Shown: in pieces, positions 34,427 to 46,593 of the stretch
Layout of the letters: each line of letters begins with the position of its first letter
Numbering within the stretch: the stretch's first letter is position 1
Assembly: GCA_905331475.1 (NCBI GenBank)
Contig: CAJNYU010003536.1
Coordinates: 53,727 to 117,726 of the forward strand
Length of the DNA stretch: 64,000 nucleotides
DNA from: Rotaria socialis
Lineage: Eukaryota; Rotifera; Eurotatoria; Philodinida; Philodinidae
Direction: 5' to 3'
Notes under the pieces: model-generated
What the model was told of the DNA's origin: nothing
The model's database searches: none
Seen by the model: the letters and a program-made list of their open reading frames with translations, nothing else
Position numbers and translations under genes: made by a program

Positions 34427-37351
34427 TCAATAGACTTTTTGTTGATAATAAGAAGGATTAGCATTATATCGTGCGCCAGAATTGGGTCCTTGTAAAGATG
34501 CACTATTTCTTGGTGAAACAGCATCAGCTGGATCGACTGCAGAAAATTCATTGTGACCCGTATAATAATGTAGTACACGTGGTTCTTCTTTTGGGTCGAA
34601 AGTTCGTTCCATTGGATTTAATCGATTCGGTCGATAAAGTCCACGTTGCACGTATTCATTAACAGGTTCAGTATGATAATTCATTGGGTTTGGTGCTGGT
34701 CGATGCCAATATGGTGGCTCATAAGGATATGAAGATGTTGGTGGTTGAGATTGCCATGGTTGTGGTGGCATTGAATTCGCTGAAGGTGAGTGTAAAACAG
34801 AAGAACCTCGATATGGAGCCCAAACTTGTTGTTGAAAAGCAGGATTTATCTGTTCATTATTTGTTAAAGATGTATAAGGTGCAAGCATTTGATGATTAGG
34901 ATTCGTTACATAATCAGTATTGGAAATATTAACTGGTTTTCCTGGATAATATGGATTTGGATAAAACATGTCTTGATGATCATAAGGTCTCCTCTGTTGT
35001 TTCTTATGTCGCTTAGCAGCAACTACTGTAGGTGGATTTAAATCAGCTGGATAATCATTAATACCCATAAATGTGCCGATAACAGTATCATTGTCATCAG
35101 TTCTTTAACAAACGAAAATAAAATCAATTAAAAATTGTGTCCACGCACAAGAAAAAAAACGTTTTTTTTTACGCAAATCATTCACATTTCAACATGAAAT
35201 GTCATCTAAGAGAGTGTACTCTGGCGAAAGTAATTCATAGACTTACTAGGGTATCTAAAAACATTATGCGAAAGCCCTTTTATGTGCGCCTTTGTAACAC
35301 TTGGATTTGTATGCTAACAGAAAAAAACAGATATTCAATAATACATACTTTAAATAGAATTGCTCTCGAAATAAACATAGGATTAAATCGCAACTGAATT
35401 TATATGGATGTAACCAAGAAAATAGTTGCTTAGTGAACCGGACTAGAAGTCTTATAAATTTTTACTGCGGTAACTATTAGCCAAACAGAGATTTATAGAA
35501 TTTTTAATTTTACATTATAGTTCATATTTTTGTATCGCTAGATCAGTTCGTTCATCTAATTTGAGTTCGATTTCGTTTTTGTTTATACCGACTGTTCTAT
35601 GTAGCCTAACAAAAAATTACAACAATTCTCCCATCCATAAAAACTCGAAAATGTTTATAACTTATTCATACGATGAATAAAGCTCTTCACTTGTGCATAT
35701 TTGTTCTTTTGTGTCAAATATGCCGTACGATTTCTACCGATAGAAACTATCACACATTTTTACTATCGTCTTGTATATTTCCTGATACTTTTTTCTGTTG
35801 CTTCCTATCAATATTCAAGTGAATAAATTATAATAATAGCCACATATATGCATCATTTTTATTAGATAAATATTGTTACAAAAATGTTGTTTTCTCTCTC
35901 TCTCTCTCTCTTTAAGCTTGCTGGAAAATTTATTTACTGGAAATACTTCATGAGATAAAATTGATTTTTAATCAAAACTATTTCATCAAGTATCTTTAGG
36001 TAGAAATCTGACAAATCGAAAGAAAGAAATAAGCATATATACAATACTTATTTCAACTATTCCTATTTAGATTACTGAACAGTAGAAAATTTCAAATAAA
36101 AATTGATACTTCTTTTATACTAAGTATGACCTTCCCGAAAAACATAATCAAGTAATTCATGTGAATCAAGAAATGAAAAAAAAAAACGAATTCTTATATC
36201 AATAAAATCTATCACATGAAGCATGTTCTCAAAGAAATTGTTGGCGTTTTCAATGCAAAAAGAAGGCATTCAAACAAAGACTAGCATAAGTAGAAAAGAA
36301 AACAATCAACATACTTGATCGGTTTTTTTAAAAGAATATCATAAATTGTCAAGGCGATAGCACCGATAATCGAGAGAGCAACAGCAGCAATATTAACATA
36401 AAAACACCAATCGAGACCTTTTGGATTTACTGCAACACCATAAACAGAAAATCCAAAAACAAATAAACTCGATATACCAACGGCAGCTATGTAAAAAATA
36501 ATTTCAAAATTATCTTTTAAGATTAATAACAAATGAAATTACCTGCTGGCCAAATACAAAATCCAGTTAATACAGCTAAATAATAATGAATAGTCTTGTC
36601 AAACTTATAGTAAATAATAGCGACTAAAGCAATAATTAATGTCGATGCTGTTAAGAATAAAAATACAATTTCAAGTGCTTGCCATGCATTGATGCCAACT
36701 ATTAAAATGACAATAATCTATATAATTAAAATTTTAATAGAAATTTTAAATTCAACCTTGAGCTTGTTGAAGACGTTGTTCAACATAGAGATTATGCGGC
36801 GGATCATTTGAAAACCAACTAGCACATGTTTGATTAGCATAAAAACATAAACGCCAAAGACCATAGTGAATTGTATACGATGCACCATTATTAGTCTGTG
36901 TAATATTGTAGCTATCATAAAACCAATTATGTTCAACAGAAAAAACAATCACTAAAGCTGCAACGCTTAGTGTAAGTAAAACAATAGCCAGAGCAAACAG
37001 CCAAACTTTTGTTACACGCTAAAGGAAGATAGAAATCAACAAAATTAATTTAATAATCGACATAAAACAAATTTCTTGCCATAAATATGTATCTTTTCTT
37101 CAATCCTGTACCAGTTAAACTCGAGAAACAAAAAGACGCTTTCAATTTTTTTTTCTTTTTTTTTCCTTCATGAAAAGTCACTGAGATGAAAAATGATTGT
37201 TGACATAAATGTAATTCATATAATGCAAATATAAAGAAAGAAAAAATCACAAGGACTTTTTTTGATTCATTACCTTATCCGGAGTATAACTTTGATATTG
37301 TACAGTTGAAGACCAATCCTTTTTCGGTGCTTGCTGAGAATTATAAAGCAT
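34427..37351 (-). CDS. Claudin/PMP22-superfamily four-TM protein with long cytoplasmic tail
   Basis: Five exons on the minus strand: 37351-37274, 37018-36757, 36698-36543, 36486-36315, 35102-34427; 447 residues in frame. After a 26-residue cytoplasmic start there are four hydrophobic segments: VWLFALAIVLLTLSVAALVIV, then VFLFLTASTLIIALVAII, YYLAVLTGFCIWP running into GISSLFVFGFSVYG, and VNIAAVALSIIGAIALTIY. The first extracellular loop contains NWF...HYGLWRLC followed by C six residues on, the W-GLW-C-C signature of claudins, so a junction or barrier role at cell contacts is likely. The remaining 240 residues are a Tyr/Pro/Asn/Gln-rich disordered tail, longer than in typical claudins, ending QQKVY. 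Intron 4 is about 1.2 kb and holds a TC microsatellite; the exon 2/3 join uses the acceptor before TTGGCATC because the nearer AG gives a stop. Confidence 0.8.
35892..35911. repeat. TC microsatellite in intron
   Basis: About ten TC units inside intron 4 of the claudin-like gene. Confidence 0.9.
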
Positions 37352-38057
37352 GATTGAAAGAATAAAATATTATAATTTCATAAATTATAGACAATTATAT
37401 AATTTTTTTATTGTGATAAGAAAACAAGTATCAAGTGATTGAGTTGAATATTTTCGTTCGAAAATCACACGCATCAAATCTTTCTGTTTGTCCTTTGTTT
37501 CTAAATGAAATGTTAAAATAATTTTTTTTTTCGCATTGAAAAGCAAGAGAAGAGTCCCATAAAAATATATAAACCTGATCAAGAAAAAGTTTTTCTGTTC
37601 TCTGTCCCTTTCCATTGAATAATATATATTTGTGTATATGCATACATACTAAATGTTTGATGACTGTTTTTCTCTCACTTTCCTGCATAGAAGTACACAA
37701 TTTTTTTTACTCAGTTATTTTCATGATTGATTAAATCCTTTATAACTTGCATAATGTAACGAAGATACATATTTAACTTAGAGAAATTCATATGCGTCAA
37801 TAACCATGACAACTCTAATACATTCTATAAGTCATGATCATTATATGAATAGTTTTTCCTTTGTCGATTTTTTTTTTGTCGTGTGTACTCTCACCGATGC
37901 ACTAAAAATAATGGAAGATTTTATTTGATCCTGAATAATAATAAAAGATGATGAGCAGAAAAAAGTGCATGTCGATTTCCTGAAGATTTATTGTCGTGGT
38001 TCTATCTCATAAAAGGAACTTGTTGTTAGTTCACCTCATACAAAAGAATCAATCACG
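37352..38057. other. Divergent promoter region
   Basis: 706 bases between the divergently transcribed claudin-like (minus) and copper monooxygenase (plus) genes. It should contain both promoters; no specific site is convincing. Confidence 0.5.
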
Positions 38058-39973
38058 ATGTTGCGATTTCTAATCTATATCAATATCTGTCTGTTGTTTC
38101 GATGTGTTCATGGACAAGAGAAAAAATTACTATATATGGTTAGTTTATCTGAACCATTAGAAAGTACACTGGAATGGGATTACAATAAAAATGATGATAC
38201 AGAACTTATTTTTCGATGGAATATTACGTTGAAAAACGGTGACAGCGGTTTACTTGCATATTCAAATCATGATTTAGATACGAAAAATTTAGATGTTATC
38301 ATATTTGGTAAAAATGATCGACTTTATAATGGATATACAGATGATAGAAGTTTTTTATTTATACCGAGAAATCGTGTTGAATTAAAATATAGTATAGAGC
38401 GTAAAGAACGTTTTGAAAATGGAAAAAAACATAAGATAACCATACAGTTCAACCGACCATTAGATACATGTGATGAAAAACAACGGAATTACATTATTGA
38501 TCGTGGAACAACTCATTTATTAACGGGTTCAATATCAAGAAAAGATTTTCAAAAAATTTATCTTCGTCATCATAGAGTTAAAGTTGATGTAGATCGTATG
38601 AGTCTAACTTTACAACATGTTCAATTACTTAAGAGTCAGGTAAATGAATAGAACTTTTTTCTTCTTTTCTAATAAATTTTCTATTGATTTAGATCGTTCT
38701 TCCACCGGTTTCAGACGGTGCTCCATATCTCGATTATTTAAATCAAGACATTCTAATACCTGATGAAGAAACAACATATTGGTGTACACGCTTTGAACTG
38801 CCATCGTTTATTATGGAACGACCTCATCATATCATACGATTCGATGGTGTTATATCACCACAAAGTCAAGGTATAGTACATCATATGGAGCTATTCCATT
38901 GTGATGTTGATCCTGAGATACAAATTCCAGCATATAATGGTCGATGTACAAGTGAACAAAAACCTATGGGTCTAATATCTTGTCGTCGCGTTATTGGAGC
39001 TTGGGCATATGGCGCAGCTAATTTTTTCTATCCTGAAGAAACTGGCGGCATCCTGGGCGGTCCAAAAACATCGCATTTTCTTGTACTTGAAGTACATTTC
39101 AATAATCCTTATTTAAAAAAAGGTATCATTGATCAATCAGGTATACGACTGTATTATACACCAACATTAAGAAAATATGATGCTGGTATTATGGAAGTTG
39201 GACTTGAATATAATCCGAAAAATTCTATTCCACCTGACTCATCTGCATTTCGAATTTCCGGCTATTGTAAAAGTGAATGTACTCAAGTAGGTTTACAATC
39301 AAATGGTATTTTCGTATTCGCATCTCAACTTCATACACATCTAACTGGCATAGAAACATTTACTCGTATTATAAAACCAAATGGTCGCATCGTAACACTA
39401 AATCTTGATCGACATTACAGTCCTCATTTTCAAGAAATTCGTCTTCTACCAAAACCAATTAAAATCGAACGTGGCGATACAATACTTCATACATGTATTT
39501 ATAATACAAAAATGCGAACAAATATGACTTTTGGTGGATATGGTATTAACGATGAAATGTGTGTCAATTATATGCATTACTATCCAAGAAGCAGTCTTGA
39601 ACTGTGTAAAACAAGTATAAGCGATGATGCACTTGATGAATTTTTTAAAGCTACGAAAAAGTAAATATATATAGCAGCGTGCATTATACAGATTAAGAAC
39701 AAAAATATACGCAAGAAATGCTTGTTTATTTCGTTTAGATATTTTCATGCAAAAACAAGTATTGATAAAACAATCTATGAAAACTATGCCTCGATTCATT
39801 GGACTTCAACAACATCATCTCTACTTCAAGACTACTATGAAGAAGCATCTATTCATCTCTCATGTAATGGATCTAATGGAAATTACTTACTTAACTATGA
39901 TTGGCAAAATGATTATTTTCCTCTAGAACCTGAACAACGTGATGTACCACTCGATACAGCACTGTGCAAATAA
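38058..39973 (+). CDS. DOMON plus copper type II monooxygenase (DBH/TBH/MOXD1 family)
   Basis: Three exons, 38058-38639, 38693-39660 and 39739-39973, give 594 residues, close to the usual length. A signal peptide (MLRFLIYINICLLFRCVHG) leads into a DOMON domain (about 35-160) and then the two-lobed copper monooxygenase core. All six copper ligands are visible: His257 and His258 in the VHHMELFHC motif and His329 in EVHFNNP for the CuH site; His408 and His410 in QLHTHLTG and Met483 in NDEMCVNY for the CuM site. Conserved cysteines and GAWAYGAANFFYPEE fit the family. Such enzymes beta-hydroxylate phenethylamines using ascorbate and O2 in the secretory pathway. The sequence alone does not separate dopamine/tyramine beta-hydroxylase from MOXD1-like enzymes. 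AATAAA lies about 55 bases after the stop. Confidence 0.92.
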
Positions 39974-41572
39974 GATGATGGGCAACGGTGACTACGATCA
40001 GATGCTACTTACTTATTTAAATCTTGAAATAAAATGGCAAACATTAAACGTGAGATGAATGGTATAGATTGAGTCGTATCGTGCGTTATCGATTCGAAAA
40101 GAAAAGAAAAGAAAAGAGAAGAAAAGAGCAAGTTTAAATACACTTGCCAACTTGTTTTTGGTCGCTATCGATTATTGTAAATAGCAGCTAGCATCTATTC
40201 TCTTTCTTCTTTAAAATTTGCCTAGAGCTACGGCTGCTGCTACTACTACTACCAGTCTTGGCAAACGATAAAAATTTTCGGCCAATCTTGTTGAACTTTT
40301 AGTTTTTTCTTCTTTTTACTATCGTGTCAATAGACAAGAACAAAAGCAAATGCACTATGTCTTCTATTATCAAACATATACACTTCACTCGTTGATTTAG
40401 AAGTAGGCCAAAGCACATAATACATATATACGTATACTGAATGTATTGATGTGATGCAATTGAATTTTAAGATAGTTAATGTGTCAAAATAGTTTCAGAT
40501 CAAATGGCACATTTTATATGCTACTATGCTGCAACAATACACTTGACTGAATATGTTTTAGCACTTAAGAAATTATATGTTCTACCTATAAACAAAATTG
40601 CGTAAAACGAAGAAACACTTTTACTTTAGAAGTGTTGAATTTCAAGTGATATGAAATAATGAAAATTGACTCTTCGAAAACGAAAAGGGTTTAACATTTA
40701 CTATGTTTCAACAAAAAAGAAGTAACAAAGTTGCTCGTTATGATGTAAAATTTATGCAATCGATATTTTCTAAACGTTCTCTTTCGCTCTATGTTCAATT
40801 TAAAAGGAATCTTGGAAATTGAGCCGCTTACAAATGACAGTTGTTATGAATCAAAATTTTATTTTAACTTCTAAAAATTTCTTTCGTAATGCTACAGGTT
40901 TTTAATGAAATAATAGATTGAAAGAAATCCTTATTGATAAAGATGAAACATATATGAAGTTGTTCTTATTGATTTAATCTGTTTTTCTTGTTCGATCAAT
41001 AAAAAGAACGAATACATCTACATGCAAGAATTTATACCATCTTCATTCACACTAGTTCTTATCGTCTATGATTTAATATATGTCAATCCATCGAACACAG
41101 TCTACATCCCGTCTATAAGCACCCTCTGTTTGTTTGTTTCTATCGGACCAATGTCAATTCTTCATCCTCCATTTTATACACCTCCGTATTGATGTTCATA
41201 CTCGTGTCGTGTTGAATTCATATGTGATTGATTGATCAATCATATTTTTGTAGCTATATTTGTAAATGTAGTAAAATATATCATTGTATGAATTGATTGA
41301 TCGATTAATATCGATTCTGCTAAAGTTAATCTTCACTTTACAGATTCGATTGAATATTATGTTTCTTAATTAGTTAGTTAATAAAGACACATTATCATGC
41401 CAAATATTCAAATGATTATGAACAAATTTTACTATCGATAGTATTTAAATTTAAATTTTAAAAATACGAAATTTAATGGTGATTTAACATAGAAAGGTAA
41501 ATGCAATAATAATAATAATAATCAAAAGCAAACATTAAATCGTATTTTGTTAGATAAATTAATCTAGTCATT
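39974..41572. other. Intergenic, no gene seen
   Basis: AT-rich, with short simple repeats (AAAAG near 40100-40125, CTACTA near 40230-40250, AAT near 41508-41522). No supported exon. Confidence 0.55.
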
Positions 41573-43621
41573 ATGGGTAGTCTTCTCGGTCATATTGTAC
41601 CCGGAACATTTTTCGCACTATTTGCCTTATGGTGGGGTTTTAGTATTGCAATAAAATACTACCATTTACATCAACGAAAAAAAAATTGGAAAAAATCAAA
41701 AATTTATTATGCAAAAACAACATTCCCTTGTTTATGCTTTTATTCGGCTGAAAAAATTCCACTGGAGTCTTATGTAAAAATTGTTTGTGCAACTATTGGC
41801 ATGTTAGGAGAGTTGATAACCGGTTTTACACATTTATATGATGAAAAATTGAAACGAAAAGTATGGGGTTTTGGTGAAAATAATACTCAACATATAACTA
41901 TGTTCCTTGGATTTGCATTGGCTTCTGTTTTCGAAATAGTTGCTCATTATAAATATTCTATGCCTGATGGTATTGAGTTCTTAGCAAATATTTTAGCTTT
42001 TGGTATTGAAGCTTTTTTATTTCATTTTCATCTTCATGGAAGAAATGAAGTTGATGTTCATGTTCACGTCTTACTTCTCTATGCTATTATATTTTGTTTA
42101 ATTGCTGCTATTTGGGAATATAACAGACCAAATCAAATATTAGCAACTTATGCAAGAATTATTGGAACATTACTGCAAGGATTTTGGTAAGAAAATTTAC
42201 CACAAGCATTTGCTTTTCTCTATAAAAGAAATAAAAATTATTTAGTTAGAGAATACTTAAAAATTAGACAGCTATTCTTATGAGAAAGAATATTTAACAT
42301 CAAAGCAGTCATAAATAGTTAATTGCTCAACCAAAAAAATGGTCTATGACCTTAAAGCATCTTTTCTGGTCGATTTAAATGAGATAATGATCAGTACCCA
42401 TTGATCTTAATTAACTGCAAATAAATTATGTTTTTTTATGCCTTGCTTGACATAATTAATAAGTACTTTTTAGCGTCTAGACAATAATAATTGATTTTGC
42501 TACAATGAACTCGAGCTTATATTCACCGAAAATTTATCACATTGTTCCGAGAACTCAAAAAGAGTATTAGTAGTTTATAAATGAAATTACCATGAAAGGG
42601 TTAAAAGTCAATTTATAAAAAAAGGTTTTTCTGTGTAAAACTTGTTACTAGCTTGTCTGCCTCTGCCACTAGAGCAATTATGCCTCGTGAGAACAACGGG
42701 AAATTCATTTTCCGCCTGAAACCATCTATTTTCTTAAATAGATAATCACAGTAATAATGAGCAAATTACCAAGGAATAAAATCATATAACTGATGAAAGA
42801 TATATATTCTGGTGAGTTTAGCTCGTTCTACAGACAATTGACTTGTTTACAAACATCCGATAAACTTAAATCGATACATAGACTTTTTTCGAAAGCATTT
42901 TTTCTTAGTAAAAACTTAACAACAACGAACATAAGTTTTCATCAGTAGCTCATAAATTCAAATTCAAGAAAATATTTTTGTGTCAATTTCGCTCGAATAG
43001 ATCTCGATTCATTCGAATTTAGAAAACAAAAACATATTGACATAGCGTAGCCATGAGATATTTTAGTGACATTTTAAAAGTATGTAGCCAATGATGTGAG
43101 GTTACACTATGTATTGTACTTGAATTCTATGAAAATATTTATTTAAAATTGATGCAAATAAAATAAATAGTCTCGACAAAATTCATATCATCTTTCCATA
43201 CTGTAACCTCGACGCTATTTTTCTTTGAAAGCAAAATTTCGAAATGAACTCATTTTATTTTAAATTTAGGTTTTATGTAGTCGGCTTTATTCTTTATTTT
43301 CCATCGAGTGATCCTTATTGGATATGGCCGCCTAGCCATGGAAATATATTATTACTGACTGTTACGTTTGTATGGGCTGCAATTATTGCTTGTTTTGTTA
43401 TATTTCTTGAATCAACGATCGTTTGGTATATTTTAAAACGAAGATATTCTCATCATACTGTTGAAGTATATAATGAACATTTTATTCCGAGTTCTATGAT
43501 TCCAAGTAGTGATAATGAAGACAACGATGATGATGATGATGGTAATGAAGGTCGCTTTGAATTCGAACAACAACAACAACAACAACAAAAGAAACAGTTT
43601 TATAACGAAGCGTGCGCCTAA
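41573..43621 (+). CDS. TMEM45-like multi-pass membrane protein (DUF716)
   Basis: Two exons, 41573-42186 and 43270-43621, separated by a 1083-base intron, give 321 residues. The start MGSLLGHIVPGTFFALFALWW matches the N-terminal signature of the TMEM45 family (GH..PG..F...GLWW). Further family features are AHYKYSMPDGIEFLANILAFGIEAFLFHFHLHGR and the His-rich DVHVHVLL in the middle, then seven or so hydrophobic segments in total, the last at about WAAIIACFVIFLESTIVWYIL. The C-terminal tail is acidic (a run of Asp) followed by polyglutamine encoded by CAA repeats and the end NEACA. Family members sit in endomembranes or plasma membrane; their biochemical function is not established. The gene is immediately upstream of, and in the same direction as, the RBFA gene. 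Confidence 0.9.
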
Positions 43622-44011
43622 TCTATATTCATGTCTTTTTTTTTCTTTCTTTCTTTCATTCTAATAGCGTCTATGCACTTGTAGTAATATAACTATCTCG
43701 CTGATATTCATGCATTTTTTGCCTGTTTCTTTTTTTAAAATTCTATCTATTGTTGTTTCCTGTATACATATGCCTTCCTTATAAATCTACATTAATCATT
43801 AGTCATCCTGAATCTGCAGATATGAAGTAGTTTTTCTTCTTCTTCTGTATTTATGTTTCTTTTGTCGTGCGTTTAGATTGATAATACAATGTGTTGAGAT
43901 AATTTCGGATGCCTTTGCTTTTACTAACAAATATTTTGCATTTTTCTTGTCTTAATATATAGATATATAAACAGATTGTCATCAAATATTCAAGATACAA
44001 AATTAAAAAAA

Positions 44012-46593
44012 ATGTTTTTAAAGCCGTATCAACTTGGAAATAAATCGAAACAAATATACGATGTATTCAAGCGAAATTATAATTTAAAAAAATTGACTAT
44101 ACAAATGGAAAAGAATCCACATATGAAAAAGATTATGGAAGAACAATTACAGAAACGGCAATCTCAAGGAGTGTTGAAAAAATTAATTGATAAACGGTAG
44201 TGATACTTAGTAGCAAAAAACAAAGAGGTCATAGAGGACACTTTCAGATTACACTACTGAATGAAAGATATACTATTCCAATGAAACACCAGAATACCAT
44301 AGGCTTTTATTCAATCTGTATTGTACGGCTATGGAAAATGTTGTAAATCAATTGGAAAAGCATTGCTCGGGATTCAATAGGAGAGGGTTTTAGTTAATAT
44401 ATCTATGTCATAATGCAACTATTGTTAAGGTTATTGAAATATTCTTCAGGTTTCCATATCCCTTTTTTCATCAGGCTATAGCTCATTTGTGAAGTCATTT
44501 TTCTATTGGTTTTCAATCAACTATATGCATCATGTGTGCCATAGATTTGTTGGAATGGGATAGATCAAGGTCATGAAAAGCCTCAGAGAAAATCAATCAT
44601 CTCAAACATATTTCCGAACAGAATCTTTCCATTGAATTCAAAAACTCAAGTTTTAAAAACTTTCAATGAAGTTTAAGACATAATATTACACAAGATTTCT
44701 AGATCATTTTAAACTATTTGCTCGCATTTGAAAACTCATTTAGTCGGTTGAATTTAAAACAAAACTACACAAGATAAGAACGAAATACTTAGAGCAATCC
44801 AAAAGTAGTGAGGGTGGTACCTTATTTCCTCCAACAGAGGTCGGAAAAAGTTTCGTTTTTTATCAATAGATAGAACTTGTTCCACTCTATTTTTCTATGC
44901 TATTTGATCACTATTCAACTAATGCCATAATAGTCAAATTTCGAAAAGATCTGTTTCTTTCGTATATGTGTTGGTAGCATGAACATGAATGCTCGTGAGT
45001 ATTTTTTGAATAATATTTAATAGCAACAACTTATAGCACTCCGGTTTGCACTATTAGAAAGAAGAGATGAAGGCGCATCGAACTGTAGATCGTTGAATTT
45101 TCTAATCGGGGTTTTGAAGTATTTTTATTCAATTTTGTACCCTTCGGAAAAATTCTTTTTTTATGAAAAAAAGAAAAAAGAAAAAAGAAAACTGTAGTAG
45201 AGGTTCGTCTAGAATACGTATTATCCCCAAATAATTTAATTTAGCATCTGAGTCTTTCGCAGTTTGTAGATCTGCGATTAGTGGTTTGAATGTGAACCTG
45301 ATTATTGAAAATTCACTGTAAACAACTGACGAGATACGTTTTTGTTCTTTAAAAGTTGCTATGAAACGTTATTCAAAAAATACTCATGAGCATTCATGTT
45401 CGTGTTACCAGCACATATACGAAAGAAACAAATCTTTTCGAAATTTGACTATTATGACATTAATTGAATAGTGATCTAATAGCATAGAAAAGTAGAGCGA
45501 AACAAGCTCTATCTATTGGTAAAAAAAAGAAACGTCTTTCGGCCTCTGTTTGAGGAAATAAGGTACCTCCCTCACTACTTCTGGATTACCCTAAGTAGAA
45601 ACCTTTTAGTTTAAGAATACTTTAAAATTTTAGTTTATTCAAAATTTCTGTTTAGTTCAAGTGATTACAAGGAATATTTTCCTCGTTCCGTAAGTGATTA
45701 CATCGCTAAATATGTGAATCATTTTTAAACGAATAGAATAGTCTGATCCTTCGGTAATCAAACGATTGAAACATGTATCCTACGATCATATTGGTCAAAA
45801 GCGTGCAGTACATTTAAGTAAAATATTACGATCTTTTGTTGCTGATCGTATTGGTTCCGGAGAAATTGGTGATATATTAGCTGGAAAAAATTTTCAAATA
45901 ACAAATGTTAGTCATTCAAATCATTTTCTTTTTTTTCTAAACAAATTAAAGAGTGTCTTTAGATCATTGTTCCAGTTGATTTAAATCGTATTGAAATACT
46001 ATGGTGGTCACCTGACGACGAAACAAAGATCATTGAAGATCTATTAACAACAGCCGGTGAAGACTTGAAGTAAGTCAATGGGTTTTCCGTTCTTTTTTTT
46101 TATCTCTATAAAATATTCAACTAGAACGGCTATTCGTCATGCACAATTGTTACCTAGTCTACCACCAATTGTGTTTAAACGAGATAATTTCCGTCTTGAA
46201 CATGATCAAATTAATCATCTACTTGACATAGTGGACACAGGAACATCGGATAACGTTTCAATTAGTACGAATGTACCAGAACGTAATGATCTATATGATA
46301 GTGACCGTACAGTTATCCTACGAAAACTATCTGGTCCAACCTCTATTGATGAAGACGATAATAAAAATAATGGTACACTTACCGATATCAATAAACTATC
46401 GCCTGAACAACTACAACGACGCATGAAAGCATTTGCATTAACAAAACGAATGAAACGCATGCAAGAACAACGAAGTGCTATATATGGTATCATGGCTATT
46501 GAAGAAGAACGACAAAATGACGAACATTTCTCATTGAATCAAACTACAGATGGTGATCATGAACAACAAGAAAACGAGCAAAAATCATCATAG
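44012..46593 (+). CDS. RBFA: Mitochondrial ribosome-binding factor A
   Basis: Assists maturation of the small mitochondrial ribosomal subunit. Five exons: 44012-44196, 45656-45689 (only 34 bases), 45742-45906, 45963-46069, 46125-46593; 319 residues in frame. The start at 44012 is the first ATG in the open frame; the basic N-terminus (MFLKPYQLGNKSKQIYDVFKRN) would suit a mitochondrial presequence. An acceptor-like site at 43955-43963 just upstream could be for an upstream exon or spliced leader. The RbfA KH-like core runs from KRAVHLSKILRSFVADRI through IIVPVDLNRIEILWW to AIRHAQLLPSLPPIVFKRDN and HLLDIVDTG, the last part matching animal RBFA closely. The C-terminal third is acidic/basic mixed and likely disordered. 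Intron 1 (1459 bases) contains an 808-base foldback element. The tiny exon is needed to keep the frame. Confidence 0.83.
44788..45595. mobile_element. Foldback (MITE-like) element with TA target duplication
   Basis: Long inverted repeat inside intron 1 of RBFA. The left end CTTAGAGCAATCCAAAAGTAG is matched by the reverse complement of the right end (CTACTTCTGGATTACCCTAAG), and pairing continues for about 250 bases on each side with scattered mismatches (for example GCATGAACATGAATGCTC versus GAGCATTCATGTTCGTG). TA flanks each end, as for Tc1/mariner-type insertions. No transposase is encoded, so it is non-autonomous. It does not disturb the exons. Confidence 0.85.

Noticed and set aside
35137..35397. 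86-codon plus-strand open frame
   Set aside because: Lies in intron 4 of the minus-strand claudin-like gene; no domain.
46215..46493. 92-codon minus-strand frame
   Set aside because: Antisense shadow of the last RBFA exon.
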